This document shows positions 1 to 11,227 of a stretch of 11,800 nucleotides of DNA, in pieces; position 1 is the first letter of the stretch; the number at the start of each line of letters is the position of its first letter. Source of the stretch: Sideroxydans lithotrophicus (GTDB lineage Bacteria; Pseudomonadota; Gammaproteobacteria; Burkholderiales; Sulfuriferulaceae). Where the stretch lies: positions 1-11,800 of the forward strand of contig DZDB01000052.1 of assembly GCA_022736605.1 (NCBI GenBank), in the 5' to 3' direction. The notes beneath the pieces are model-generated. The model was not told the origin of the DNA. It was given only the letters and a program-made list of their open reading frames with translations, and ran no database searches. A program made the position numbers and the translations under genes.

Positions 1-735
1 ATCGGCAAGAATAAAATGCCGTTGCGCGAGGCGTTCGGGCTGGATTTCCCTGAGCCAACACCAGCGGATGCGCAAGTCCAGCCGCGTCAGCTGCCCAAAT
101 CGTTTGTTGCCTCAATCGCCTTGCTGGCCGTGGTGGCGGTGCTGTCCACTGCGTTGCCCACCCGGGTTGAGGTACCGCCGCAACGTCAGCTGTTCGCTGG
201 GTTTCCGCTGCAGGTTGGTGAGTGGAAAGGGCGTGATGGACGTCTGGATCAGATCTATATTGATGCGCTTAAATTTACCGATTACGCCATGATCGATTAT
301 GCCGACCGCAACCGTCATGGCATTAATTTCTACGTTGCTTATTACGCTTCACAGCGCAAGGGGGTATCGGCGCACTCGCCACGTTCCTGCATTCCGGGCG
401 ATGGCTGGGTCATGTCGGCGCTGACGCAGCTTACCATTGCGGGTGCAACGGTCAACGGCCATCCGTTGCAGGTCAACCGGGTGGTGATCCAGAAGGGTGA
501 CGACAGGGAATTGGTCTATTACTGGTTCCAGCAGCGGGGGCGGGTGATTACCAACGAGTATCTGGTGAAATGGTGGCTGTTCTGGGATGCGCTGACACGT
601 AACCGCACTGACGGCGCAATGATCCGCCTCACGACTTCAGTGAACAGCACGCAGAGCATGCAGGCTGCGGATGAGCGCCTTGCCAATTTTGCCCGTGCGG
701 TGACGCCGCAGCTCAAAGCGTATGTGCCGGATTAG
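1..735 (+). CDS. EpsI-domain protein, probably C-terminal part of a fused exosortase-EpsI protein (partial at left edge)
   Basis: This is a periplasm-facing EpsI-type domain (DUF3485-like), found in exosortase/exopolysaccharide loci and proposed to assist sorting of PEP-CTERM proteins; its exact reaction is unknown. Counting from the ATG at 16, one hydrophobic segment lies at about residues 30-47. It is followed by a soluble domain with the family signature HSPRSCIPGDGW (residues 120-131), whose Cys125 is the conserved cysteine. The frame is open upstream of that ATG to base 1 (codons for I-G-K-N-K), and no ribosome-binding site can be judged there. The junction motif PLREAFGLDFP resembles the linker that follows the exosortase domain in XrtD-type fusions, so I infer that the true start lies outside the window. 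A stand-alone EpsI of 239 residues is the alternative. Its stop codon overlaps the ribosome-binding site of the next gene, which points to one operon. Confidence 0.8.
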   Translation: MGKNKMPLREAFGLDFPEPTPADAQVQPRQLPKSFVASIALLAVVAVLSTALPTRVEVPPQRQLFAGFPLQVGEWKGRDGRLDQIYIDALKFTDYAMIDYADRNRHGINFYVAYYASQRKGVSAHSPRSCIPGDGWVMSALTQLTIAGATVNGHPLQVNRVVIQKGDDRELVYYWFQQRGRVITNEYLVKWWLFWDALTRNRTDGAMIRLTTSVNSTQSMQAADERLANFARAVTPQLKAYVPD

Positions 736-744
736 GAATCCGCA

Positions 745-2391
745 GTGATTGTGTTTTTCGGATTCATCATCGCCGTGTTCATGACGATGGTGCTGATTCA
801 GCCGCTGATGCGGCTGGCAGTGCGCTGGCGCATCGTGGATTTGCCGGATGCGCGCAAGGTCCACAGCGCGGCGATTCCACGCATCGGTGGCGTTGCCATG
901 GTGATTGGCGCCATGCTGCCGGTGGCGGTATGGCTGATGCCACAGACGCAGATTGCGGCCATTCTTGTCGGCGCCATCATCATCCTGCTGTTTGGCGTCT
1001 GGGATGACCGCAGCAATCTGGACTACCGGGTGAAATTTCTCGGCCAGATACTGGCGGTGCTGATCGTCGTGATCTACGGTGATATCAGCATTCGCTACGT
1101 GCCGTTCTGGAATGTTGAGATATTGCCGGATTATCTGGCCATTCCGCTGACGGTGTTTGCCTTGCTGGGCATTACCAATGCCATCAATCTGGCGGACGGG
1201 CTGGATGGATTGGCGGGGGGCACGACGCTGCTGAGTCTGGGCATGATCGCGATTCTGGCGTTTATGGTGGATGGCACGCCGGTGGTGCTGATTGCCGTGT
1301 CGGTGATGGGCAGCATCCTTGGTTTCTTGCGTTACAACACTTACCCGGCGCGGGTTTTTATGGGCGATGGTGGCAGCCAGTTTCTGGGATTTTCTGCTGG
1401 CGTGCTGGTTATTCTGTTGACCCAGCAGGTCAACCCGATGCTCAGCCCGGCGGTTGCCCTGATGTTGCTTGGCCTGCCGGTACTCGACACCGTAATGGTC
1501 ATCGGCCAGCGCGTGTACGAGCGGCGTTCGGCGTTTTCACCGGACAAAAACCACATTCATCACAAATTGCTGGCGCTGGGGTTCACCCATTATGAAGCGG
1601 TGTTTCTGATTTATTTCATCCAGTCACTGTTTGTGCTGGGCGCCTATTTCCTGCGTTATCAGCCGGATGGCCTGGTGGTGTCGGTGTACCTGCTACTGTG
1701 CGCTGCGGTGATCGTTTTTTTTCGTTTGGCCAATATGCTTGGCTGGCGCGTGCATGTACAAAAGGACGTGTCCGACCGTTTGTCGATCGAGCGCTGGCTG
1801 GCCTGGCTGCGTCAGGACGACCGGCTGTTGAAAGCCGTATTCTATTTCACGGTGAGCGTCATCGCGGTGTTTCTGGTGCTGGGTGCTTTGCTGGTGGAGC
1901 GGGTGTCTCAGGATATCGCCTGGCTGGCAGGGGTGTTGCTGCTGGTGATGTGCCTGACTTATTTCAAGCGTCACGGCAAGCCTTTTCATACCATCGAGCG
2001 GGCTGTCGCTTATATCACGCTGGCGATAGTCGTTTATCTGGCACAGATTGCGCCAGGGGTGCTGGGGGATTTTGCGCTGCTCAGGAACGTGCTGCTGGGC
2101 GCGCTGGTGGTATCGATTGCCATCGGATTTCGCTTCTCGCGCACGGATACATTCAGCGGCACGACGATGGATTATCTGATTATTTTCATTGCCCTGGTGG
2201 TGCCGAATCTGCCCGACCTGCATTTGCTCAAGCTGGGCGGCGCAAACGTCGGGGTGGAAGTCGCCAAACTGATTATTCTCTTTTATGCCATCGAGCTGGT
2301 GTTGACCAATACCGGGCGTCGTTGGAATATCATGCGCTGGGTAATTTCTGCGGCGCTGCTGGCGCTGCTGGCGCGGGGCGCAATGGCTTAA
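745..2391 (+). CDS. WecA/MraY-family undecaprenyl-phosphate sugar-1-phosphate transferase with extended membrane C-terminus
   Basis: The protein is an integral inner-membrane enzyme expected to transfer a sugar-1-phosphate (often GlcNAc-1-P) from a UDP-sugar to undecaprenyl phosphate, the first step of exopolysaccharide repeat-unit assembly. Visible family motifs, in order: PRIGG near residues 45-49, the DDRSNLD metal-binding motif with Asp87-Asp88, NAINLADGLDG at 145-155, FMGDGGSQ at 205-212, and the HIHH motif at 270-273. Many hydrophobic segments run through the protein. The start is a GTG; AGGA at 734-737, overlapping the upstream stop, is spaced seven bases from it. WecA relatives are usually about 350-370 residues. 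This one has 548, with roughly 200 extra residues after residue 345 that are again strongly hydrophobic. The substrate sugar cannot be read from the sequence. The family call is secure; the role in exopolysaccharide synthesis rests on its neighbours. Confidence 0.9.
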   Translation: MIVFFGFIIAVFMTMVLIQPLMRLAVRWRIVDLPDARKVHSAAIPRIGGVAMVIGAMLPVAVWLMPQTQIAAILVGAIIILLFGVWDDRSNLDYRVKFLGQILAVLIVVIYGDISIRYVPFWNVEILPDYLAIPLTVFALLGITNAINLADGLDGLAGGTTLLSLGMIAILAFMVDGTPVVLIAVSVMGSILGFLRYNTYPARVFMGDGGSQFLGFSAGVLVILLTQQVNPMLSPAVALMLLGLPVLDTVMVIGQRVYERRSAFSPDKNHIHHKLLALGFTHYEAVFLIYFIQSLFVLGAYFLRYQPDGLVVSVYLLLCAAVIVFFRLANMLGWRVHVQKDVSDRLSIERWLAWLRQDDRLLKAVFYFTVSVIAVFLVLGALLVERVSQDIAWLAGVLLLVMCLTYFKRHGKPFHTIERAVAYITLAIVVYLAQIAPGVLGDFALLRNVLLGALVVSIAIGFRFSRTDTFSGTTMDYLIIFIALVVPNLPDLHLLKLGGANVGVEVAKLIILFYAIELVLTNTGRRWNIMRWVISAALLALLARGAMA

Positions 2392-2438
2392 TGCAATTGA
2401 CATCAAAATAATCGAATTAGTCTACGGAGGAAGTTGGG

Positions 2439-4835
2439 ATGAGTGCTGCAAGAAAAAGTGGTGTATTGATTGCGTTGTTGCTGGCTGCGTCGCTGGGTTT
2501 ATCCGGATGTGGCAGCAAGGCCGAGCGCACTGCCGAACATCTGGAGAAAGCCAAGGCTTTCTACACCGAAGCGGATTATGACAAGGCGCGGGTGGAAACA
2601 AAGAACGTATTGCAGCTCGATCCAAAAAATGCCGATGGCTACTACCTGATGGGCGAGATCGAAGAGCAGCAGCAGGCCTGGCCGAAAGCCTATGGGAACT
2701 ATCTCAAGGCGGTCGAGCTTAACCCCAATTACCTGTTGGCCAAAGCCAAGCTGGGGCGGATTTACCTGCTGACGGGCGATACCGCCAAGGCAGAAAAGAT
2801 GGTCAGCGAGATACTGGCAAAACAACCCAACGACCCTGCGGGCCAGACGCTGAAAGCCGCGCTGATGATGCGTAAAGGCGACATCGACGGTGCCATAGCG
2901 GAAGCCAGCCGCGTGGTCGCGGCCAACCCGGCGCAGGACGATGCCATCAGCCTGCTGGCTTTCCTGTACAGCAAGCAGGGTAATAACACCAAGGCTCAGG
3001 CCGTGCTGGATCAAGGCATTCAGGCCAATCCAAAAAATGTCTCGTTGCGTCTGGATCGGGTGAAACTCGCGCTGCAGGCCAAGGACTTCACTAAAGCCGA
3101 ACAGTTGTATCAGAACGTTATTGCGCTGGATCCGAAGAAGCTGGAATACCGCATCACGCTGGCGACGTTTTATTCGGGGTTGAATCAACTGGACAAGGCC
3201 GAGAAAGTATTGCGTGACGCGATTCAGGCCGATCCTGAGGATATCAGGCGTGATTTGCTGCTGGCTGAATTTCTGGCGTCTCGCCGGAGTGGCCCGGCAG
3301 CCGAGAAAGAGCTGCTGGCAATGATCCAGAAAACGCCGCAGTCCAAGTCCTATCCAATCCGTTTTGGTCTGGCCAAGCTGTATGAGGCGATGGGCAAGCC
3401 GGCTCAGGCGTTGGCGGTGTTTCAAACGATTACCGAGCTGGACAAGGCCGGGCCGGATGGCACCAAGGCCATGGCCCAGAGCGCACGCCTGCAGCTGGCT
3501 GCCGGAAAAATCCCGCAAGCCGAAAAGCTGATCGCAGACGTGCTCAAACTGAATCCGCAGGACAATGACGCCTTGCTGTTGCGCGGCAAGATTGAGCTGT
3601 CACGCAGCGATGCCAAGGACGCGATCATCGACTTCCGCAGCGTGCTGAAAGCGCAGCCGGATTCAGTGCAGATTCTCAGCCTGCTGGCCAAGGCGCATCT
3701 GCTCAACAAGGAGCCGCAACTGGCGCGCGATACGTTTGACAATGCGGTGCAGCTGTATCCGGACAAGCTGGACATCCGTTTTGCCCGGGCCAATTTCCTG
3801 GCGTCGCAGAAGGACTATGACGCTGCGCTGAAAGACATGGACGCGGTGCTGGCGCAAGACCCGAAAAATGCCGCTGCGATGCAAACCCAGGCGGAAATCT
3901 ACGCGGCGAAACAGGACTGGCCGAATGCCGAAGCTGCCATGAACAAACTCAAGGCGGCGTTGCCGAATCAGCCGGTCGGGTATTACCAGCTGGGCATTAT
4001 TTACCAGGCGCAGAAGAAATTCGCCCAGGCGGCGACTGAATTCGAAACTGCGCTGCAAAAAGCGCCGCAGTCGGCCGAGGCGTTGTCGGCGCTGGTGAAT
4101 TCGCTGGCGATGCAGGGTAAAACCGACCAGGCGCTGGCGCGTATCAATCAGGCTATCCAGGCCACGCCAAACAACGTGACTGCGTATACCCTGCTGGGTA
4201 GCCTGTATGCCAATCAGAAAAAATACGCCGAGGCAAATACCGCGTTCCGCAAGGTGGTGAGCCTCAGCCCCAAAAATCCGGCGGCTTATATTGCGCTGGC
4301 GAAAATTGCGCTGATCGGCGGCGATACCCAGGCGGCAACCCAGGCATTGCAGCAAGGGTTGACGGCAATTCCGGATAATGCGCAGCTACGTGCATCGCTG
4401 TCCGAGATTTATCAGAAAACGGGTGATTATGACAAGGCCATCGCCGAGTACGAAAGCATCTTGAAGACCACGCCGAACAATGACGTGATCGCCAATAACC
4501 TCGCGTCGATTCTGACCGACAACAAGGGTGACAAGGCCAGTCTGGCGCGGGCACTGGTGCTGGCGCAGCGCTTTGCCAATGCCGACAATCCGGTGTATCT
4601 CGACACACTGGGATGGCTCTACGTCAAATCGGGTGACTATGCCCGTGCTCAGCCGATACTGGAAAAGGCGGTAGCAGCGGCGCCTAAAATTGCGATCTTC
4701 CAGTACCACCTCGGCATGCTGTTCTATAAAAATGGCGATATGCAAGCCGCCAAAACCCATTTGCAGCTAGCGGTTGCTGCGAATACGCCGTTTCCTGGGC
4801 TGGAAGATGCCAAAGGGGTGCTGGCAAAAATGTGA
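2439..4835 (+). CDS. prsT: PEP-CTERM-system TPR-repeat lipoprotein (PrsT-like)
   Basis: This is a predicted lipoprotein made almost wholly of tetratricopeptide repeats, matching in layout the PEP-CTERM-associated TPR lipoproteins called PrsT. It probably serves as a periplasmic scaffold for polysaccharide or protein export; the biochemical role is not established. The N-terminus has a short charged stretch, a hydrophobic core and the lipobox LSGC with Cys24 as the lipidation site. The next residue is Gly, not Asp, so outer-membrane sorting is expected by the usual rule. Residues from about 30 to the end show regularly spaced units of the form A-x-x-x-Y, ending in a Pro-x-[ND/K] turn (for example LDPKNADGYYLMGE, LNPNYLLAKAKLG). 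DTLGWLYVKSGDYARAQPIL near the C-terminus is characteristic of this family. At 798 residues it is somewhat shorter than the roughly 900 I recall for relatives. The ATG follows a strong GGAGG at 2426-2430. It is the last gene of the block. Confidence 0.88.
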   Translation: MSAARKSGVLIALLLAASLGLSGCGSKAERTAEHLEKAKAFYTEADYDKARVETKNVLQLDPKNADGYYLMGEIEEQQQAWPKAYGNYLKAVELNPNYLLAKAKLGRIYLLTGDTAKAEKMVSEILAKQPNDPAGQTLKAALMMRKGDIDGAIAEASRVVAANPAQDDAISLLAFLYSKQGNNTKAQAVLDQGIQANPKNVSLRLDRVKLALQAKDFTKAEQLYQNVIALDPKKLEYRITLATFYSGLNQLDKAEKVLRDAIQADPEDIRRDLLLAEFLASRRSGPAAEKELLAMIQKTPQSKSYPIRFGLAKLYEAMGKPAQALAVFQTITELDKAGPDGTKAMAQSARLQLAAGKIPQAEKLIADVLKLNPQDNDALLLRGKIELSRSDAKDAIIDFRSVLKAQPDSVQILSLLAKAHLLNKEPQLARDTFDNAVQLYPDKLDIRFARANFLASQKDYDAALKDMDAVLAQDPKNAAAMQTQAEIYAAKQDWPNAEAAMNKLKAALPNQPVGYYQLGIIYQAQKKFAQAATEFETALQKAPQSAEALSALVNSLAMQGKTDQALARINQAIQATPNNVTAYTLLGSLYANQKKYAEANTAFRKVVSLSPKNPAAYIALAKIALIGGDTQAATQALQQGLTAIPDNAQLRASLSEIYQKTGDYDKAIAEYESILKTTPNNDVIANNLASILTDNKGDKASLARALVLAQRFANADNPVYLDTLGWLYVKSGDYARAQPILEKAVAAAPKIAIFQYHLGMLFYKNGDMQAAKTHLQLAVAANTPFPGLEDAKGVLAKM

Positions 4836-4874
4836 ACGGTGCATTGAGTTTGTTCAAGCGTCAGCAGTAAAAAT

Positions 4875-4902
4875 AAAAATGCGCCCGATCGGGCGCATTT
4901 TT
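4875..4902. terminator. Perfect palindromic rho-independent terminator after the TPR lipoprotein gene
   Basis: Two 14-base arms are exact reverse complements. The GC-rich stem ATGCGCCC/GGGCGCAT closes a GATC loop and is flanked by an A-run on the left and TTTTT on the right. The structure works equally on both strands. It lies 39 bases after the stop of the TPR lipoprotein gene and marks the 3' end of the exopolysaccharide block. Confidence 0.92.
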
Positions 4903-5117
4903 ACATGTTGCGATTCTTTTGCGGCAACTGCAGCGTTCGATCCGCTGATTTGTCGTGATCATTGTCTTTATTCCGGGTCTATAGTGTAACGACGTGGCTT
5001 TCGCTGCGCGCTTTCCGTGACATACGCACCAGACACTGACGTCGCCATTCGTTACGTGCCGGGGTGGGTTTTTTTGGAATCAGGGTGCGCTGTCAGGAAA
5101 GTCGAGATGAATTGACC
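4903..5117 (+). other. Non-coding leader region upstream of the glycoside hydrolase pair
   Basis: No convincing gene is present. It must contain the promoter of the glycosidase operon, because the terminator lies just upstream. A TATAGT hexamer at 4980-4985 is a fair -10 element, but the matching -35 (TGATCA at 4956-4961, 18-base spacer) is poor. Small hairpins are possible (CAGCG at 4931-4935 with CGCTG at 4943-4947). A run of seven T at 5069-5075 follows GGGGTGGG, but I find no good stem in front of it, so I do not call a terminator or riboswitch. Confidence 0.5.
4956..4985 (+). promoter_or_regulatory. Weak candidate sigma-70 promoter for the glycosidase operon
   Basis: TATAGT (4980-4985) matches five of six bases of the -10 consensus. 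TGATCA (4956-4961) with an 18-base spacer is only a partial -35. It is positioned between the terminator and the coupled glycosidase genes, where a promoter is needed. Other positions in this leader are possible. Confidence 0.28.
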
Positions 5118-5134
5118 AAGGAGGAATAAGTACG
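5118..5134 (+). promoter_or_regulatory. Very strong Shine-Dalgarno without a canonical start codon at the right distance (ACG at 5132)
   Basis: AAGGAGG at 5118-5124 is close to a perfect anti-16S complement, yet no ATG, GTG or TTG follows at 5-10 bases. The codon at the ideal spacing of seven bases is ACG at 5132, in frame with the debranching enzyme. The frame between 5132 and the ATG at 5192 is open, encoding 20 extra residues (ACG read as Met, then A-A-R-G-I-D). Either translation starts at ACG, or the original ATG was changed by one base, or this is a leader signal. Confidence 0.5.
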
Positions 5135-5191
5135 GCCGCGCGTGGCATTGATGCGCGCGTGGTGTCCGTGCATGGCGTTGTGGAAGAATTC

Positions 5192-7185
5192 ATGGAATTA
5201 CCCAACTTCATCCGGTTTGGCCGTGCCGTGTGTGGCGACCTGGCGCAGGCCGAGCAGCGCGAATGGTGGCTGGCCAACGGGCTGGGTGGTTATGCGGCGG
5301 GTACGCTGGCGGGCACGCTGACGCGGCGTTATCACGGTTTGCTGGTGGCGCCGCTGCCGACTTCGCAGGCGCGTTATCTGCTGTGTGCCAAAGCTGATGC
5401 CTGGCTGGTGGATGGTGCGCTCAGCGTGCCGCTGTGCAGCAATCGCTGGACGGGTGGGGCGGTTGATCCGCACGGCTGTCTCTATCTTGAATCGTTTTAT
5501 CTGGACGGGCGGGTGCCGGTGTGGCGCTATGCGCTGGGCGACATCCAGCTTGAGCAGCGCATCTGGATGGAGCAGGGTGCGCACACGACTTATGTAATGT
5601 GGCGCTTGCTGACACCGCTTAGCCGGATGTTGAAGCTGCGCGTCAGCCTGCTGGCCAACGCGCGCGATCATCACCACACGTCTGCGCCGGGCAGTTTTAA
5701 TCCGAAAATTGATGCACAGGCGACGCGTTTGCGGGTGCACCAGTCGGGCGTGTTCGACCTGCATATCCAGGCGCAGGGCGGCACGCTCAGTTCGCGTCAT
5801 GTCTGGGTGGAAAATTTTGATTTACCGCAGGAGCGTGCGCGCGGTCTGGACGACCGTGATGCGCATCTGTGCGTGGGTGAAGCCGAGCTGACACTCTATA
5901 CCGATGAGGGTGTCGGGCTGGTGGTGTCGCTCGACGCCGAGGCGTCGCCGTATCTGACCGAAGCTTTGCGTCGGCATCAGGCGCATGACCTGGCGCTGTT
6001 GCGGCGTGCCGAAGTCAACGCCCCGGCTTACATCGACGCACCGTCCTGGGTGCGGCAATTGGTATTGGCTGCCGACAGCTTCCTGTTTGCGCGCCGCCCG
6101 GGCGGGGTTGACGGCGAGGCGGTGATTGCCGGTTTTCCGTGGTTTGGCGAGTGGGGCCGCGATACCCTGATTGCCTTGCCGGGCTTGACGCTGGCGACCG
6201 GGCGGCTGGATGCGGCACGGCACATTCTGGAGACGCTTCCCCAGCATCTGCGCGACGGTCTGTTGCCTAATTATTTTGAGAATTCGGGTGCGGCAGTTTA
6301 CAACAGTGCAGACGCTGCGCTCTGGTATATCGAGGCGTGGCGCGCCTATTACGCACTGAGTAGCGATAAAACCGCGCTCAAACGCGTCTACGCCAGCCTG
6401 GCTGAAATTATTGCCGCGTATCAGGCAGGCACCCGGCTCGGCATTGCGCACGACCCGGCGGACGGCTTGCTGCATGCCGGAGAGACCGGGCTGCAGGTGA
6501 CCTGGATGGATGCCAAAATCGGTGAGCAGGTGGTGACGCCGCGTATTGGCAAACCGGTTGAGATCAACGCGCTGTGGTACAACGCCTTGTGCGTGATGGC
6601 TGAATTTGCGCGTCAGATCAAGCGCGACGCCAGTCGCTATGTGGCACTGGCGGCGCAGGCAAAACAGGGCTTTGTGCGCTTTGTCAAAGCGGATGGCAGC
6701 GGCCTGTACGACGTGCTGGCGGGGGAAGCGGGCGATGATGCGCGCGTGCGTCCGAATCAGATTTTTGCCGTCAGCCTGACCCACAGCCCGCTCGACGCCG
6801 CCCAGCAAGCCGCTGTGGTGGCGGTGGTCGGGCAGCAACTGCTGACCTCGTATGGGCTGCGCTCACTCAGTCCGGCGCACGCGGATTATCAGCCGTATTA
6901 TCGCGGCGACCTGCAACAGCGCGATGCCGCCTACCATCAGGGCACAGCGTGGGCGTGGCTGCTGCCTCATTTTGTCTGGGCTGAATACCGGCTCGGCGGC
7001 GATCATGCGTTGGCGAATCTGCGCCTGTCGGCGATTGGCGATCACCTGTTCGACGCCGGGCTGGGCAACGTGTCGGAAGTATTTGACGGCGCTGCGCCGC
7101 ATGCGCCCGGCGGCACCCCGGCGCAGGCGTGGAGCGTGGCGTGTACGCTGGCATGCTGGTGGCGGATCAACCGGGAGGCAGATCA

Positions 7186-7189
<4 letters not shown>
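5192..7189 (+). CDS. Glycogen debranching enzyme, GH133-type amylo-alpha-1,6-glucosidase
   Basis: The predicted cytoplasmic enzyme hydrolyses alpha-1,6 branch points in glycogen or maltodextrin. The N-terminal domain (about residues 1-290) carries the family signature CGDLAQAEQREWWLANGLGGYAAG followed by LTRRYHGLLVA (split here by me), typical of the bacterial/archaeal GDE N-terminal domain. The C-terminal (alpha/alpha)6-barrel domain contains FPWFGEWGRDTLIALPG (residues 315-331, Glu320 and Asp324), VTWMDAKIG (Asp440) and GKPVEINALWYNAL (Glu457), which hold the likely acidic active-site residues. At 665 residues it has the usual family length. I chose ATG 5192 because the family begins close to the FIRFGR motif and GGAAG sits five bases upstream. 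GTG 5159 and ACG 5132 are in-frame alternatives, the latter with a far better ribosome-binding site. No signal peptide is seen. The stop overlaps the next gene's start. Confidence 0.88.
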
Positions 7190-9912
<2,723 letters not shown>

Positions 9913-9950
9913 GCGGCACGGCGACACCACGCCGTGCCGCAGCGTGGTGT
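9913..9950. terminator. Convergent inter-gene hairpins, two mutually exclusive stems
   Basis: An 11-base stem (GCGGCACGGCG at 9913-9923 with its exact complement at 9930-9940) has a 6-base loop ACACCA. A second stem (ACACCACGC at 9924-9932 with GCGTGGTGT at 9942-9950) uses the loop and right arm of the first, so only one can form. The region lies between the stops of the convergent glucosidase and porin genes. No T-tract follows on either strand, so it may act as an RNA 3' end stabiliser or a rho-assisted terminator rather than an intrinsic one. Confidence 0.5.
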
Positions 9951-11146
9951 CAGAACTGCAGCTGCGTACCGAGGATGAACTTGTTGCTGTCCGGTGTGCT
10001 GAGCTGGTCGTCTTTTACCCTGGAATACACCGCCGTGATGCGCGCGTTGTGGCCTTTGATGACGTAGTTGACGCCCAGATCCCACTGCGTTTTGGTGGTG
10101 CTGCTGACGTCGCGGTCGAGTTTCTGGTAGCGTGTGTAGGGCTGGAACTGACCCCAGCCGACCTTGCCGGGAATCAGATAGGCGGCGGTGACGTAATAGG
10201 CCTTGCTCTTGACCTGTCCGCCGACGTTGTCGTCCGCACCGGCAGCTGGGCACAGAGGAGCGCCGGGTTCACCCGAGTTGCAATCCAGCGCGCCGAGGTC
10301 GTAGCGGTAATACGCGCCTTCCAGCGTCAGTACGCCAGCGCCGAGTTTTTTCTCCATCAGCACGTCGACGTTGTAGGCCTTGTAATCGCCGGGCGCAGCA
10401 GCCACGCCCACGCCGTCTTTTTCATACATGCCGGCAATCCCCACGGTGAGGATGTCATTCGAGCCGTAATAGGTGCTGCCGGTGTAGTACGCCGGTGCCG
10501 GTTCAGCATCCCAGAAGGCGTACGCCAGCCGCCCCGCATAGAGTAAATGATCCGATTCGTTGGAGCCGCCAGCGATGCTGTTATGCCCCTTGAAGGCACC
10601 CGCCACATAAGTGAATTTGTTCGCCATCAGCTTGCCCCAGGCCTGGATACCGTTGTCGCGGCCAACCGCCAGGTTGGGATAATTGGACACGAACGGGTAT
10701 TCCCACACGTTGAGGTAAAACGGCCCGTCGAGGTTGGCGCGGTCGGAAGCCGGCAGCATGCGCCCGGCCCAGATGTTGAATGCCGGCATCGGTTCAAACT
10801 GTGCGTAGGCGTCCATGATGCGGATGCCGTCCGGCGTGTTGCCCGAGCCACTGCGTTCGGTGTTCAGCGTGGCGCCGATCATTTTGTTGACGCGCCCGCT
10901 GAGGTAGATGCGCGCGTTGTCGATGACGAAATCATTGGAACGGCTGGTGCCGTTGGGTGCGCCGCGCTCCACGCTGTCGTAACTCATGCGCAGACCAGCG
11001 CCAATGCTGAACGACGCGTCATCGCCCATGTTGATGGTGGCCGCCGACACTTGGCTGGCCGCCAGCGCCAGGCCGCAGGCCATGGTCAGGGTGGCGGGTT
11101 TGGGCAAGGCACGCATGGCTGAACGACTCAATTTGGCTAGTTGCAT
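9950..11146 (-). CDS. Outer-membrane porin, probably FmdC-like (urea/short-chain amide)
   Basis: A 398-residue beta-barrel porin of the outer membrane. The signal peptide has a basic start, a hydrophobic core TMACGLALAA and the cleavage site SQVSA|ATI after residue 35. The mature protein begins with short amphipathic strands and glycine/aromatic-rich turns, and it ends in LGTQLQF, the terminal Phe expected for recognition by the barrel assembly machinery. Cys289 and Cys299 lie in one predicted loop and could form a disulfide. Start: ATG with GGGAG six bases upstream (plus-strand 11153-11157); the internal Met at residue 11 is less well placed. The gene is divergent from a urea/amide binding protein gene, as expected for the Methylophilus FmdC porin, which is known to be induced by short-chain amides and urea. 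Porin is secure; the substrate is inferred from the neighbour. Confidence 0.85.
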   Translation of the reverse strand: MQLAKLSRSAMRALPKPATLTMACGLALAASQVSAATINMGDDASFSIGAGLRMSYDSVERGAPNGTSRSNDFVIDNARIYLSGRVNKMIGATLNTERSGSGNTPDGIRIMDAYAQFEPMPAFNIWAGRMLPASDRANLDGPFYLNVWEYPFVSNYPNLAVGRDNGIQAWGKLMANKFTYVAGAFKGHNSIAGGSNESDHLLYAGRLAYAFWDAEPAPAYYTGSTYYGSNDILTVGIAGMYEKDGVGVAAAPGDYKAYNVDVLMEKKLGAGVLTLEGAYYRYDLGALDCNSGEPGAPLCPAAGADDNVGGQVKSKAYYVTAAYLIPGKVGWGQFQPYTRYQKLDRDVSSTTKTQWDLGVNYVIKGHNARITAVYSRVKDDQLSTPDSNKFILGTQLQF

Positions 11147-11211
11147 TGAAGGCTCCCTGGTCAGGTTATATAGAGGTGACTAGCGTGTTCGATAATCACG
11201 GGAGACAGCCT

Positions 11212-11227
11212 TGCAGAAACCATGCCG
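11212..11227 (-). promoter_or_regulatory. Candidate sigma-54 promoter for the porin
   Basis: The minus strand reads CGGCATGGTTTCTGCA, compared with the sigma-54 consensus TGGCACG-N4-TTGCW. GG and GC are separated by exactly ten bases, and only three of the twelve specified positions differ. The predicted transcript start is near 11201, giving a leader of about 55 bases before the porin ATG. Confidence 0.6.

Noticed and set aside
1693..2411. Long open frames on both strands over the 3' end of the transferase gene (237 codons each)
   Set aside because: They mirror the codon bias of the real gene. The + alternative lacks a ribosome-binding site and recognisable domain, while the transferase frame gives coherent membrane segments.
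2397..2425. TTGACA hexamer upstream of the TPR lipoprotein gene as an internal promoter
   Set aside because: No acceptable -10 hexamer lies 16-18 bases downstream; chance occurrence in an operon gap is likely.
2499..4760. Minus-strand open frames of up to 339 codons opposite the TPR lipoprotein gene
   Set aside because: The translations are low-complexity (Arg/Gln/Leu-rich) antisense of a repetitive TPR protein with no domain or start signal.
5027..5075. Possible attenuator: CACC/GGTG arms before a run of seven T
   Set aside because: The stem would be only about four bases with a loop of more than 30, too weak for an intrinsic terminator.
9944..11122. Plus-strand open frames of 200 and 191 codons opposite the porin
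   Set aside because: The porin has a signal peptide, ribosome-binding site and C-terminal Phe; the opposite frames have none of these.
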